Assembly (NCBI RefSeq): GCF_900142175.1
Contig: NZ_FQZX01000001.1
Location: forward strand, 2,373,825 to 2,431,341
From: Maribacter aquivivus
Lineage (GTDB): Bacteria > Bacteroidota > Bacteroidia > Flavobacteriales > Flavobacteriaceae
Length of the DNA stretch: 57,517 bases
Direction: 5' to 3'
Below are positions 17,518-27,839 of the stretch, piece after piece (position 1 is the first letter of the stretch; each line of letters begins with the position of its first letter). Both the position numbers and the translations under genes were made by a program. The notes below the pieces were generated by a model. The model saw nothing but the letters and a program-made list of their open reading frames with translations. It did no database searches and had not been told where the DNA came from.

Positions 17518-20256
17518 TTATGGTCTTGAAACAAGTTCTAAAACTTCTTCTTTGGTCAGACTTGTTTCCCACTCTAAACGTTCTCCTTTGTTGTATTTAA
17601 AATAGGTATAAGTGTTACTGTTATTATCATAACGTATTTGAACACCGTCGTAAAAATCTCTATTTAAGATTATTCCTGTTGCTACATGCTTATCATCTAT
17701 ATAAGAATGCATGGTCACTTCACCGTCAACAAACAGCTTTTCTGGATTAAGAAAGTCTTTGTACGTAAACTTCTTAATATGTTTTAAACTAGGGGATGCC
17801 TTTAATAGAATTCCTTCTTTTTTTAAGCTGATTACTAATTGAGAATCTACCAATGAATAATTAACATCATAACTAGCTTCATTGTAATTAATGTTGATAG
17901 CGGTAATTTTATTATCGTGAAATTCTATTATGCCGGCAGATACATCTACGTTAGAATATACTTCAACTCTTGCTTTCGTTTGTTCTTCATTTAAATAGGT
18001 GGCTCTGAACATCACCAAATCTGAATCTTTTTCAGTAACGATAAAACCGGTATCAGAATAGATAACCGTATTTCGTATTTTTTGATTTAGATCATCTTTG
18101 GTGATTATGGTTTTTAATAGCTTTCCGTTTTGGTATTCGTGAAAATGCAACCTATCTTCTGTATGCTCCATAAATCTACCTTCATGGGGTTTACCAGATT
18201 TATATTGCATAGAATCTACAACTGCAAGGGTTTCATAGTCATTAAAACCTACATACTGTGTACCTGAAATTATTCCATTTTCATAGTGGGTAAATGAGGC
18301 TAGAACAGATTCAAATTTGAAAAAGTCACCACTAAAAGGTTTGCCGTCTTTGTAATTTCCTTTTGCAATTTCTCCTTTTGGATTTTTTAGGCGTGGCCAA
18401 GATTCTGATATAATAATACCTTTGTCATATACAGCTTCTCTCTCTATTACTTCTTCTTGCCCAGTTTCTGTTATTTCTCTTTCAAGGCCTTGTTTTAGTT
18501 CTTTATTATAGATTGTGAACGTATGGTCATTTATAACTGTACCCTTAATAGGTTTCCCTTTTTTATAGATACAAGTGGTTTTCTTTTTTAAATCTTTTTC
18601 GTAGAACTCAATTAATCCGTGGCGTTCATTGTTTTTATAAGAACCACTAATGCTCAAATCTCTATTTTCTTCATCTTGCTCTATAAAAACACCTTCTTTT
18701 ATTCCGTTTTTATAAGTAGTCATTTCACCACTATAAGATATGTAATGAACACCATTATATGGTAGTTCATTCTTAAAGGTAACGGCATAAGTTTTGCCAT
18801 CTGCAATTATTGTTTGTGCACTAACAATTCCGTCTGTATAAGTGGTGTCACCAGTAAAAACAATGGTGTCATTTTCGTAATCAAACTCGAAATTTTCTCT
18901 TTTAACTGTAATTCCTTTTTCAAAGTGCGTTATCGTATAAGTGTCACAAACTTGACCTGTATAGGGCTCTCCCTTTTTATACATACACTTGCAGATTTCT
19001 CCGTCTAGGCGTTTACTTTTTACCATACCGGTAAGTAGGTCATTCTCATATTCTTGTTGCTCTAAAATCTCACCAACGCTGTTATATTGAGCAAATATGC
19101 CATGTTTTTCACCATTTTTAAAAGAAGAAAAAAGCATATTATACGGATCATAGAAAGTTCCGTTCCAAGGTTTATGGTCTTTGTAGATTCCTTTTGCCAA
19201 TTCTTTTCCATCCTTTAAATAATATGCGCTTTCACCGTTTTTGTCATAATTCTGAATATGTTCATATGATTTCACCTGCTCCAAATTATCGGAATAATAC
19301 AAAGTTTGCTTGCCTTCTAATCTTCCTTCTTTGTAGCTAGAAATACTGTTAACATAATTATCTATAAACTGACCATTCCAATGTTCACCATCTTTATTTA
19401 TACCTCTGGTCACTTCTATTTTTTTTCGAGAGTATCCTATTTCCTCACCTTCTAATTTTCCGTTGGCATATGTTTTTAAACTGGCATAGCTAAAAACGGT
19501 ACCGCTGTGCGGTTTGCCATTCTTGTAATCAGCTTTTGAAAGTAGGTTTTCTTTAGCATCGAATACAGCATACTCACCATGCATTTCTCCATTTTTGAAA
19601 TGCATGTAATCTTCTATACTTTTTGCATCATCTTCCTTATTTATAAAAAAAGAGGCTAACATTCCTTCTTTAATACTGCCATTTACATAACGATTTTCAC
19701 CTATTTCTTTTCCTTTTTTATCATAATATCTAGTGATACTAATACTATCGTTTTGTTGTGTTTTTTTCTGGGCAATTTGATTGGAGTTTTCATAAAACAT
19801 TTGTTGTCCAATACGATTGCCTTCTTTGTAAATAGGAATAAACCCATTAAAACAACAAGGATGAATAAAAGTGCCTTCCCAGCCATGACCATTTTTATAT
19901 TCCCCTTTTGCTCTTAAAAATCCGTTTTGGGAATACACGATAGATTCTCCGTTAAGTATGCCATTAGAGTAATATCTACTTTCAGAAAGCTGACCATTTT
20001 TATGATACCATCTAATTTTTTCCTCTAGAGTTTCATCTTCAATGTTAGACCAATAACCATCCATTTGAATATTGCCGCCAATGAAATAGTCTTTCACATG
20101 ATATAAATTCCCTTCTTTTTCTAGCGGAAGCGGTCTAAAAAAGGATGCATTTTCTTTTTCAGTTCTATGCCAATCTGCGTCAAAATAGAGTGTGTCTTTC
20201 TGTGCGGATATTTGGACTGTAGCAACTAAAAAGAGTAGGGGAAGTATGTTTTTCAT
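17518..20256 (-). CDS. Giant secreted MORN-repeat protein, copy 1
   Basis: 912 aa with a signal peptide ending near VQISAQK. From about residue 70 nearly the whole protein is MORN-2 variant repeats of the Y.NG...G form (YSNGILNGESIVYSQNG, YKNGHGWEGTF, YKNGKPHSGTVF). Two short Cys-containing units also appear (GEICKCMYKKGEPYTGQVCD). The last 170 residues depart from the repeat into a beta-rich tail. It is a tandem paralog of the 949-aa gene immediately upstream (5 bp gap), sharing the N-terminal QKDTLYF, FFR..PLEKEG and GYWSN blocks. MORN variants in Bacteroidota are often annotated as YwqK-like antitoxins, but length and export suggest a surface or periplasmic scaffold. Function unknown. Confidence 0.83.
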   Translation of the reverse strand: MKNILPLLFLVATVQISAQKDTLYFDADWHRTEKENASFFRPLPLEKEGNLYHVKDYFIGGNIQMDGYWSNIEDETLEEKIRWYHKNGQLSESRYYSNGILNGESIVYSQNGFLRAKGEYKNGHGWEGTFIHPCCFNGFIPIYKEGNRIGQQMFYENSNQIAQKKTQQNDSISITRYYDKKGKEIGENRYVNGSIKEGMLASFFINKEDDAKSIEDYMHFKNGEMHGEYAVFDAKENLLSKADYKNGKPHSGTVFSYASLKTYANGKLEGEEIGYSRKKIEVTRGINKDGEHWNGQFIDNYVNSISSYKEGRLEGKQTLYYSDNLEQVKSYEHIQNYDKNGESAYYLKDGKELAKGIYKDHKPWNGTFYDPYNMLFSSFKNGEKHGIFAQYNSVGEILEQQEYENDLLTGMVKSKRLDGEICKCMYKKGEPYTGQVCDTYTITHFEKGITVKRENFEFDYENDTIVFTGDTTYTDGIVSAQTIIADGKTYAVTFKNELPYNGVHYISYSGEMTTYKNGIKEGVFIEQDEENRDLSISGSYKNNERHGLIEFYEKDLKKKTTCIYKKGKPIKGTVINDHTFTIYNKELKQGLEREITETGQEEVIEREAVYDKGIIISESWPRLKNPKGEIAKGNYKDGKPFSGDFFKFESVLASFTHYENGIISGTQYVGFNDYETLAVVDSMQYKSGKPHEGRFMEHTEDRLHFHEYQNGKLLKTIITKDDLNQKIRNTVIYSDTGFIVTEKDSDLVMFRATYLNEEQTKARVEVYSNVDVSAGIIEFHDNKITAININYNEASYDVNYSLVDSQLVISLKKEGILLKASPSLKHIKKFTYKDFLNPEKLFVDGEVTMHSYIDDKHVATGIILNRDFYDGVQIRYDNNSNTYTYFKYNKGERLEWETSLTKEEVLELVSRP

Positions 20257-20261
20257 TATAG

Positions 20262-23111
20262 TTATTGCTTGGTGTTAATTAGTTGTACTAATTGCTGCTT
20301 GGTTATGTTTTTTTGATCTTCAACCAATTCGCCTTTCTTATACAAGTTATAGTTATAGCTGCCATTTTTATTTATGTTAGTTGTAACGCCGTTGTACTCC
20401 CTACCTTCTTTGTACATACATGTAGCAATAGGTGTTTCTTCTCCATCGAAATAAAAACTTGCCGGACCATCACCAAAATAAAATAATCGAAGCCAATCTT
20501 GAACATCACTAGGTTTTATAGTAGTCATAGGTTTAAGAGTGCTTTCAAACTTTATAATCATATTTTCTAAGTCAAAAACTAGCGCTATTTTATTTAGGGC
20601 AATACTTTCTATGGTAACGTTTGTGTCATATTCCTTAAATGAAAATGAAGCATTAGAAATACCTTTCTCTGAGAATGAAAATCTGCCCATTTCATTTCCA
20701 TTACCGGTAATAATTGCGGTTCCTTCACTAGGGTCGTTATCTGTATAAATTACTTCGGTAGAATAGCTTGTTATGTCTCTAGAAGGTCTTTCCTTAGAGG
20801 TTTTATAGCCTTTGTCAGTATACCTAACTATAGCATCTGGTTTTTTGCTTAGTCCCCATGTATAAATATTAGTCTGTACTAAATTTCCATTTTCATAATG
20901 ATGCTCTAGGGTATCGCTATTGTATACTTCAAGTAGATTGCCCTGAAATGGTTTTCCGTCTTTATAGCTTACACTATCTAGTACCACCCGCATATTAGAA
21001 CCCATGGTAGTAAAATATTCCATGCCTGATTTTTGACCATTTTCATAATGACTTACAGATTGATAGCTACTTTTCGTTTCTGTATCTGGTAGGTTAATAG
21101 CTAGTGTGGTTAAAAAATCTCCCGAAAAAGGCATGTTGTTTTTATAGGTGCCTTTGAGGCTAACTTTATCTTTAAAAGGGAGGAAAATTGTTTTAATTAA
21201 AATTTTTCCATTTTTATATTGAGTAACCTCTTCTATTGAATTTTTGTTAAAATTAACCACAGTTTCATCCCCATTTTTCTTACCTTTTTTATAGTGCGTA
21301 AGTGTGTATTTCTCAGGGAAATAGTTCTTGTCAATTTTTTCTAATATGGCAAAACTACCTTCAAACGGACCGTCTGTTTTATAGACACCTTCAGCAATTA
21401 ATTCCTCGTTACAATAGAATTTTCCTTGTTGAAGTTTATTGTCTTTGTACTCATAGATAGCCTTAAATTTCTGAGCAATATATTCCTCTTTTAATTGTGC
21501 GCCTTCGTTATAGGTTTTTCTCGTATAACTGGTTCCGCCAGAATATTCATAAAATACGCCCGTAAAAGGTTTGTTGTTTTGGTACTGTCCTTCGGCAATT
21601 AATTTACTTTCTTCAAAATATTGAATTTGACCATGTAACTTACCTTCTTTATAGTTTCTGCTAATACTATCAAAAGGTGAATTATAAGCTCCATAAGCAC
21701 GCATAGGAGTTTCTAATCCGTTTTTAAGTCCGTTTTTATAGGATACAATGGTGTCTTTGTAAATTGCAGTACCATCAATTGGTTTTCCATTTTGGTACGT
21801 ACAGAATGTACTGGCCTTACTTTGTAAATTCTCGAATTCTATTTTTCCGTCATAAACGCCTTGGTTATAATTACCAGATGCGATATAATCCTTGTACTTC
21901 TTATTAATTTGAAAAGGACCTTCTTTTGTGCCATTTTTAAAAGTGGTTAAGCTACCCGATATACGATTATAATCTTGACCAGAATATGCCTTGCCATTTT
22001 TATAAATTAACTCGTATGCTTCTCCGTTTAGGTTGACGAGTTTTTTAGTTTTCTCTTTCTCTTTAAAAAACTGAATTTCTATTTTTTCATCTTGATTTTC
22101 AGAATTGTAGGAGGTTAACGTTACTAATTGACCATCTACATACTTATAAACATCATAACCTTTACATTCCTCTCCATTAAAAGGTTCTTGCTCTTTATAC
22201 TCACACTCACATGCCTTATTCTCAAAAAGCCCTGTACTCATTACCCTGCCAGAAACCTTTCCATTAACATATTCACGTACTGAAATTATTTTACCTTGAT
22301 CATTAAAAGTGGTGAGCGGACCATAAAAGCCTCCATCTTTATAAGTGGCGATTTTGCGCGTATATTCATTGTAAAATGAACCATTATAGGACATTCCCGC
22401 TTTATTGATGCCTCTTGCTTTTTCTTTTCCATCTTCATAATAAGAAACTTCTTCGCCTTCTTTTATGCCATTAACAACAGCATAAGATTGCTTTTTCTGC
22501 GTGAAATTTAAATCGTAGTAAGAAGTTGTAATGCCATCATTTCTGCCATTCTTATAGGTGGTTTTTTCTGTTTGGGTATTGGTGAATTCACCATTAAATC
22601 GTTTTCCGTTCTTATTAATTCCTGTGGTGGCTATTGTGCCATTATCTGCATAGCTAATTTCTTCGCCATTCAATACACCATTGGTATAGGTTTGTAGCAA
22701 ACGGTAAACAATAAAACTACCTGAGTAAGGCTCATTGTTCTTATAAGTGCCTTTAGAGCTAACAAGCCCCCCTTCCTTATAAATGGTATTTGCACCTTCT
22801 AAAACGCCATTTTTGTATTCTGATTCTATAGATTTTGTTCCGTCTTCAAAATACCAAGTAACTTTGCCGTGTAGGGTCTCATTTTCTAAGTTAGACCAGT
22901 ACCCTTGCATCTGCAGATTGCCACTTATATAATAGTCTTCTACTTTATATAAATCACCTTCTTTCTCTAATGGGACCAGTCTAAAAAAAGCAGCATTGTT
23001 TTTATCTGTTTGATTCCACTTCGAATTAAAATAAAGAGTGTCTTTTTGGGCACATAATTTAGAAGCTACTAAGAGCAAAAGCAGTAAGAGTACTATTTTA
23101 TAGTTTCTCAT
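20262..23111 (-). CDS. Giant secreted MORN-repeat protein, copy 2
   Basis: 949 aa. The signal peptide (LLLLLLVASKLCAQK) leads into the same N-terminal block as its neighbour (QKDTLYFNSKW, PLEKEGDLYKVEDYYISGN, MQGYWSNLE). Long MORN-2 repeats follow (YKNGVLEGANTIYKEGG, YKNNEPYSGSF, YADNGTIATTG) with a Cys pair unit (NKACECEYKEQEPFNGEECK) matching that of copy 1. The two genes are 5 bp apart and clearly arose by tandem duplication, now strongly diverged. Shared Cys units and tails suggest they could form related or paired structures. No enzymatic motif. Probably one transcript with copy 1; its own upstream region (73 bp) shows no clear promoter. Confidence 0.83.
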   Translation of the reverse strand: MRNYKIVLLLLLLLVASKLCAQKDTLYFNSKWNQTDKNNAAFFRLVPLEKEGDLYKVEDYYISGNLQMQGYWSNLENETLHGKVTWYFEDGTKSIESEYKNGVLEGANTIYKEGGLVSSKGTYKNNEPYSGSFIVYRLLQTYTNGVLNGEEISYADNGTIATTGINKNGKRFNGEFTNTQTEKTTYKNGRNDGITTSYYDLNFTQKKQSYAVVNGIKEGEEVSYYEDGKEKARGINKAGMSYNGSFYNEYTRKIATYKDGGFYGPLTTFNDQGKIISVREYVNGKVSGRVMSTGLFENKACECEYKEQEPFNGEECKGYDVYKYVDGQLVTLTSYNSENQDEKIEIQFFKEKEKTKKLVNLNGEAYELIYKNGKAYSGQDYNRISGSLTTFKNGTKEGPFQINKKYKDYIASGNYNQGVYDGKIEFENLQSKASTFCTYQNGKPIDGTAIYKDTIVSYKNGLKNGLETPMRAYGAYNSPFDSISRNYKEGKLHGQIQYFEESKLIAEGQYQNNKPFTGVFYEYSGGTSYTRKTYNEGAQLKEEYIAQKFKAIYEYKDNKLQQGKFYCNEELIAEGVYKTDGPFEGSFAILEKIDKNYFPEKYTLTHYKKGKKNGDETVVNFNKNSIEEVTQYKNGKILIKTIFLPFKDKVSLKGTYKNNMPFSGDFLTTLAINLPDTETKSSYQSVSHYENGQKSGMEYFTTMGSNMRVVLDSVSYKDGKPFQGNLLEVYNSDTLEHHYENGNLVQTNIYTWGLSKKPDAIVRYTDKGYKTSKERPSRDITSYSTEVIYTDNDPSEGTAIITGNGNEMGRFSFSEKGISNASFSFKEYDTNVTIESIALNKIALVFDLENMIIKFESTLKPMTTIKPSDVQDWLRLFYFGDGPASFYFDGEETPIATCMYKEGREYNGVTTNINKNGSYNYNLYKKGELVEDQKNITKQQLVQLINTKQ

Positions 23112-23184
23112 TTTTATTTTTTATTTCTTGATGTTTTAGATTCGATTAAGGCTTGGTTTTTAAACAAAAAAGATCTGTTTACTT

Positions 23185-24825
23185 TTAGCAAGTCTTATAT
23201 GCTTTTTTGATGAAATCAATAACCATTGGGCTTCCAACACAATCGCCGTAAGCTTCTAAATAGACATCAGATGGATTATTACTAATTAACCAATCACCAG
23301 TTTCATTATGTTTTCTTAGAATGCCTTCATCTAAAATATCTCCTTTTTCTGCTGTCATAGATGGGTTGTCTTCTGATAATATTTTAATGGAATTCCCTTT
23401 AATTACAACACGTACTTTTTCACTCATGGTTTGTTCTTGATACTCTGCATAAGATATGTCATAAATGTATTCTCCATCAGCAGGAATTTCTTCATGCTTT
23501 ACCTCTAACTCATTTACTATATCGTTTAGACCATCTTCAAATTGCTGTCTTTGTCCTTTGAATGCATTTGGAGCTACATCCGTTTTTTGCACTGGTCTTC
23601 TGAGCCTATCTTGTTGCTTCTCTCTAGATGAAATAGGCTGGTGTTCTTTTAGGTGTATTGCTGTTTTATACAAATTGTCTCTATCTAAAATCAAAATATC
23701 ACCGTCCATAGCCTGAATTCCATATGACTCACCAGAAAATAGCACCTCTTCATTTTCTGATGTCAAGAAAGGTTTAATCGTGGCATCTTCTATATTAAAT
23801 TCATAAACAAAGGTATCTCTGTAATAATCTGAAGATATACTTGTTGTAATTAATGCAGATTTTTGGGTAAAAAGAATATCGGAAATGTTGGCTTTATGTC
23901 CGTCACCGTCTTGCGGCATGTCAATTTTACGCCATTCTTTTCCACCATTCTCTGTATAGAATAAATCGCCTCCTAGACCGCCTATTAAGCCAGTATTTTG
24001 GTTTAAGAATGCAATAGAGTTGAGGTTTACATAATCTTCACCGTCTGTCTCAAACAGTAGTTGCCAAATTAAACCGCCATTAGTACTTTTATAGCTTCTA
24101 CCAGAAAAAGTTACTACGATTATTTCCTTTTCTGAAAACGCAATAAAGTCTGAAATTCCTTCTGTTTCTTTTTCTAAGCCTTTGTGTTCAATAGTAGCCC
24201 AAGTTTTACCTGCATCTACGGTTTTTAGAATGACAGCAAAACTTTCGTCTTCTCCATTGATATATCCATAACCGGTAATAAAACCAACTTGCTCGTTAAC
24301 AAAGCGTATTTTGTAATATTTGTTAAAGAAATAACCTCTTTTTTCATAGAGATCTTTTGTATTAAATACACTCCATTTTTCTCCTAAATCTGGTGTGCTA
24401 AAAATATATTCGCTATCACCTATAACAAAGATGTTGTCACCTGAAAATGCTGCAGAATAAAACGGATTACCGAATCTAGAAAAACGATTTTCTAACCACG
24501 TTTTACCGCAATCTTTGGTAATTCTTGTTATTAATCCTGCGCCACCAACGATTACCCCAATATCTTTGTTTTTAAAAGACATACCATTATACATATGAAA
24601 CCCTGTTTCTTCTATATGATGTAAAACAGAAACATTTTGGTTGGTTGAAGCATTTAAAAAGCTTGTTCCTTTTTGGGTAATGGTATCTTTAGTTACAAAC
24701 TCATTGTCTAGAACTAATTCTACCTTGTTAAAGCCAGTAAGTGGTTTTTCTTCTTGATTGTTTTGCCCTTTACAAGAGTGTAGAACAACTAGTAATGTAA
24801 GCATTAGGAACTGTACTATTTTCAT
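23185..24825 (-). CDS. Ycf48/BNR-type beta-propeller lipoprotein
   Basis: 546 aa. The lipobox LHSCKG is followed by a propeller of BNR/Ycf48-like units, each with a hallmark such as TKDCGKTWLENRF, TPDLGEKWSVF, TVDAGKTWATI, STNGGLIWQLL, TENGGKEWRKI. This fold occurs in photosystem II assembly factor Ycf48 and in many secreted Bacteroidota proteins that are not photosynthetic. From about residue 385 a separate C-terminal region begins (QRQQFEDGLNDIVNELEVKH, then SEKVRVVIKGNSIKIL) with two Cys near the end. The envelope role is unknown. The upstream 111 bp contains an inverted repeat TATAACC/GGTTATA without a T-tract. Confidence 0.85.
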   Translation of the reverse strand: MKIVQFLMLTLLVVLHSCKGQNNQEEKPLTGFNKVELVLDNEFVTKDTITQKGTSFLNASTNQNVSVLHHIEETGFHMYNGMSFKNKDIGVIVGGAGLITRITKDCGKTWLENRFSRFGNPFYSAAFSGDNIFVIGDSEYIFSTPDLGEKWSVFNTKDLYEKRGYFFNKYYKIRFVNEQVGFITGYGYINGEDESFAVILKTVDAGKTWATIEHKGLEKETEGISDFIAFSEKEIIVVTFSGRSYKSTNGGLIWQLLFETDGEDYVNLNSIAFLNQNTGLIGGLGGDLFYTENGGKEWRKIDMPQDGDGHKANISDILFTQKSALITTSISSDYYRDTFVYEFNIEDATIKPFLTSENEEVLFSGESYGIQAMDGDILILDRDNLYKTAIHLKEHQPISSREKQQDRLRRPVQKTDVAPNAFKGQRQQFEDGLNDIVNELEVKHEEIPADGEYIYDISYAEYQEQTMSEKVRVVIKGNSIKILSEDNPSMTAEKGDILDEGILRKHNETGDWLISNNPSDVYLEAYGDCVGSPMVIDFIKKAYKTC

Positions 24826-24936
24826 ATTATTTTTTATTTATAAAACAACAGTTAGCGGTATAACCTAATTTTTTTGTTCGGTTATAATTATAGAAAAAAA
24901 CTGAATTAGTATGGTTATATGAGGTTCTCATAGCAC

Positions 24937-26913
24937 TTATTCTTCTTTTTTCATCATCAATTGAACTAATGCGACTAAGGCTGCACCCATAAGACCTACA
25001 ATCATAAACGGAAAGAATAAAATATCCACGATTTTTTTAAAAACAGATTTATTATTTTTTTTCTTTCTTTTAATAACCTTGACTCCAAGGTCATCTAAAG
25101 CATCTTCGGCTTCCTCACATTTTGTTTCGTAAAATTCCCAATCATCTATATCTTGTAAGTAGTCTACCGTTTTTTGAAATGCTTTGGCAGCTTTATCCTT
25201 TTGGTCTGTGGCATTGTAGCAAAGACCTAAATAATAAGCTACTAAACCTACTTCTTTAGGTTCTTGTTCTTGTATTATTTCCTGTTCAAGAAACCATTCC
25301 ATTTCTGGTATATATTTATCATATGCTTTTTCTTCTGTTACAGCATATTCATAAAATATTTTCCCTGAAAATATTACATAATGGGCAGCATCTTTAGCCC
25401 CTTGTCCTATCTTGTTATAAAGTTTTTTTGCCTTAAAATAATTTGCTTCTGCATTTTCCAGGTCTTTTAAACCAACATAACATTTTACTAAGCGTAAAAA
25501 GTATTTTTGTCTCTCGTTTATACTTAACTCTTTGCCATATTGCTTAAAAACTGTTTGTGTACTTTCTATTGATTTTTGATAATTTTCACCTTCAAAATAA
25601 TCATAAGATGCATTTTCAATATTTTCCATAAATGGACTCATTTGAAAACCTTCTATGTGAATACTTCCCGCTTTGTCATACAGCAGTTCTTTCTCTTTGT
25701 CATATTTAAGAGTCTCAGCATAATTACCCAATGCATTTGCATAATTATTACATAGCATGGCAAATAAATGGGGTTGGTTGTTGAGGGTGTCTCCTTTACC
25801 AAATAGCAGGTAATCTTTATATTGTTGATAGCCTACTTCGCCATACTGTATTGCTATTTGGGCTATTTTTTTCTTCTTCTTGTTTTTTTTGGTTTTATTG
25901 TATAGAATAGAAAAAGTGGATAATGTATTGTACATATGTACAGAAGGACCGGAAAATTTAAAAGGAAGACTTAAAAAATCATTATTAGATTTTTTTGCCG
26001 CTTTTTTAACTCTATCTAAGTCGGTATAAGCAGTATGGTTTTCGCAATTAAAAAGAAGTTTAAAAGCTTCATATGCCTTTACATAGTTTTTTGTATCAAA
26101 GTAATGTGTATTTGCAATAGCAGTTACTAATAATGCATTGTTTGGATAAATTTCTAACCACTTTTCAACTTCTGGATAATACTTTTCGTAAAAATCTAGT
26201 TTATCCGTTATTTTAAAATGATTTTTTTCATTTCTAATAATATTAAATAATAAGCCCAGTAATTGTGGATGCTTATCTAGCTTTTTAGCATCGTACATTT
26301 CTTTTAGTTTGATGCCGTATTGCAATCGATAACCATCTTCGCTATCAAAAGACCAAGTGTAATGTGTTAGTAGAATTTCTTCTGCAATCTTATAATTTTC
26401 TTTTTCTAAATGTTTTAAGCCTACAAAGCCATTGTTATAAAAAAACGGATATTTTTTATAAGCTTTATACCATAGGTCTAAGGCAACATCTGTTTGCTTA
26501 TTATTATGCTTTAAAAGTGCTAATTTATCTAGTAACTCACTTTCTTTTTCATCCTTTATATAACGTTTCTTATAAAGAGTTTGTATTTCTACCAATTGCT
26601 CCTCAATAACTTCAGCTGCTTTATCTGGCATTGAAAGCGAATCATTATAGACCCAGAAAAGCCAATCATAACCAACCATTTTATCTTGTTTAAAGTGGTC
26701 GTTTTCTATTATAAAAGTTGCGTCCTCTATAATTTGAGATGTGTTTTCAAAAATATCAGTATTTAAACGCATACGCAGCGTTAGCATATCAATATCAAAA
26801 GGGTTTTGTTTTAATATTTCTTTGATAATTGCCAAAGCCTCAAAACCTAGTTCTTGCTGATTAGCATCTTGGTTATCTAACTTATCTAGTATGTTCTCTA
26901 ATTCCTTATTCAT
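24937..26913 (-). CDS. TPR protein with C-terminal membrane anchor
   Basis: 658 aa with no signal peptide. It is built of helical repeats with TPR features (ANTHYFDTKNYVKAYEAF, LVKCYVGLKDLENAEANYF, LAYYLGLCYNATDQKDKAAKAFQ, motifs approximate). Then come a Lys-rich run (KRKKKNN), a hydrophobic segment at about 632-652 (FPFMIVGLMGAALVALVQL) and a final KKEE. A cytoplasmic TPR domain attached to the inner membrane by its C-terminus is the best reading. It is 23 bp downstream of the discoidin-like gene in the transcript order, so co-expression is likely. It probably binds protein partners; none is identifiable. Confidence 0.8.
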   Translation of the reverse strand: MNKELENILDKLDNQDANQQELGFEALAIIKEILKQNPFDIDMLTLRMRLNTDIFENTSQIIEDATFIIENDHFKQDKMVGYDWLFWVYNDSLSMPDKAAEVIEEQLVEIQTLYKKRYIKDEKESELLDKLALLKHNNKQTDVALDLWYKAYKKYPFFYNNGFVGLKHLEKENYKIAEEILLTHYTWSFDSEDGYRLQYGIKLKEMYDAKKLDKHPQLLGLLFNIIRNEKNHFKITDKLDFYEKYYPEVEKWLEIYPNNALLVTAIANTHYFDTKNYVKAYEAFKLLFNCENHTAYTDLDRVKKAAKKSNNDFLSLPFKFSGPSVHMYNTLSTFSILYNKTKKNKKKKKIAQIAIQYGEVGYQQYKDYLLFGKGDTLNNQPHLFAMLCNNYANALGNYAETLKYDKEKELLYDKAGSIHIEGFQMSPFMENIENASYDYFEGENYQKSIESTQTVFKQYGKELSINERQKYFLRLVKCYVGLKDLENAEANYFKAKKLYNKIGQGAKDAAHYVIFSGKIFYEYAVTEEKAYDKYIPEMEWFLEQEIIQEQEPKEVGLVAYYLGLCYNATDQKDKAAKAFQKTVDYLQDIDDWEFYETKCEEAEDALDDLGVKVIKRKKKNNKSVFKKIVDILFFPFMIVGLMGAALVALVQLMMKKEE

Positions 26914-26936
26914 ATGCTACTAATTAATCTCATATA

Positions 26937-27791
26937 TTAATACACATCTAATCCCGAAAAATATATTTCTGTTATAGCGGTATCATCGTATTTATCACCT
27001 TTGTAAACACTTATGATTTCAAACCTTATTGTATCTCCTGATTCTATTTCTTTATTATAAGATTTGAATGTGTTACCATTCTCATCTTTGTATTTATACC
27101 AACTTGTACCATCGTCATTATAGCCGCGGTATGTTATTTCAAAACCTATTGTTGGTATTTCATAAACCTGCTCTGCATACACATCTCTAAGATTTAAAAT
27201 GGCAAATTCTGTATCGTTTACACATACTTTTAATTGCCTTACTCGGGAGTTATTTTTCCAGGTAGTCTTGTCTTTGATATATCCATTTGCAATCTTAATA
27301 GTTGTAATACGTGGATGCTGCGCAGGGAAGCTAAACTCAACATATTCACCAATTCCATCTCCTTCAACACCCTCAACCCATGCTGTGGCATAACTCAAGT
27401 CACTTATACTAGAGTAGTCGTATAAATTGCCATTTTGCGGTTGTAAAGCAGATGATACTTTGCAGAACGCAGTAGTATCATCTAAATGGCTTATGTTATA
27501 TCCTTCATCTGTCCAATCATCGCCGCAAACAATACTCCACATGTTTTCACATGCTTCACTGTAACCTAACGCTCCACATTTGCTTGTCAATTTATTTCTT
27601 TCGTCTTCATCATAATTGTTCCAAACGGTCATATCTGTGAATAATGATTCACATGTAGACCATAATTCTTTTTTATCTTCAAAATTATATGCTGTTTCTA
27701 TTCTAGGCTCAAGAGTAGGTGGCTCTTGAGTAAATACTGATAATTGAACGATAAAGTATATCGAGAAGAAAAGTAGTATGGTTCTTTTCAT
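26937..27791 (-). CDS. Secreted protein with NADase-type glycan-binding/discoidin-like domain
   Basis: 284 aa with a signal peptide (MKRTILLFFSIYFIVQLSV). A Cys-rich middle part (ELWSTCESLFTD, TSKCGALGYSEACENMW, IVCGDDW) is followed from about residue 112 by a beta-sandwich-like region. That region holds the ATAWVEGVEGDGIGEYVEF, ITTIKIANGYIKD and VRQLKVCVN motifs typical of the discoidin-like domain annotated as NADase-type glycan-binding. Expected to bind sugars or surfaces outside the cytoplasm. It shares the transcript direction and short spacing with the TPR anchor protein. No catalytic NADase region is present. Confidence 0.75.
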   Translation of the reverse strand: MKRTILLFFSIYFIVQLSVFTQEPPTLEPRIETAYNFEDKKELWSTCESLFTDMTVWNNYDEDERNKLTSKCGALGYSEACENMWSIVCGDDWTDEGYNISHLDDTTAFCKVSSALQPQNGNLYDYSSISDLSYATAWVEGVEGDGIGEYVEFSFPAQHPRITTIKIANGYIKDKTTWKNNSRVRQLKVCVNDTEFAILNLRDVYAEQVYEIPTIGFEITYRGYNDDGTSWYKYKDENGNTFKSYNKEIESGDTIRFEIISVYKGDKYDDTAITEIYFSGLDVY

Positions 27792-27839
27792 TACTAATTG
27801 GTTTTTAGAATGGTTTATTAATAAATAGGGGTTTCTACT

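Noticed and set aside
24859..24886. Inverted repeat TATAACC/GGTTATA as a terminator
   Set aside because: Only 7-bp arms, 14-nt loop and no T-tract after the stem on the minus strand.
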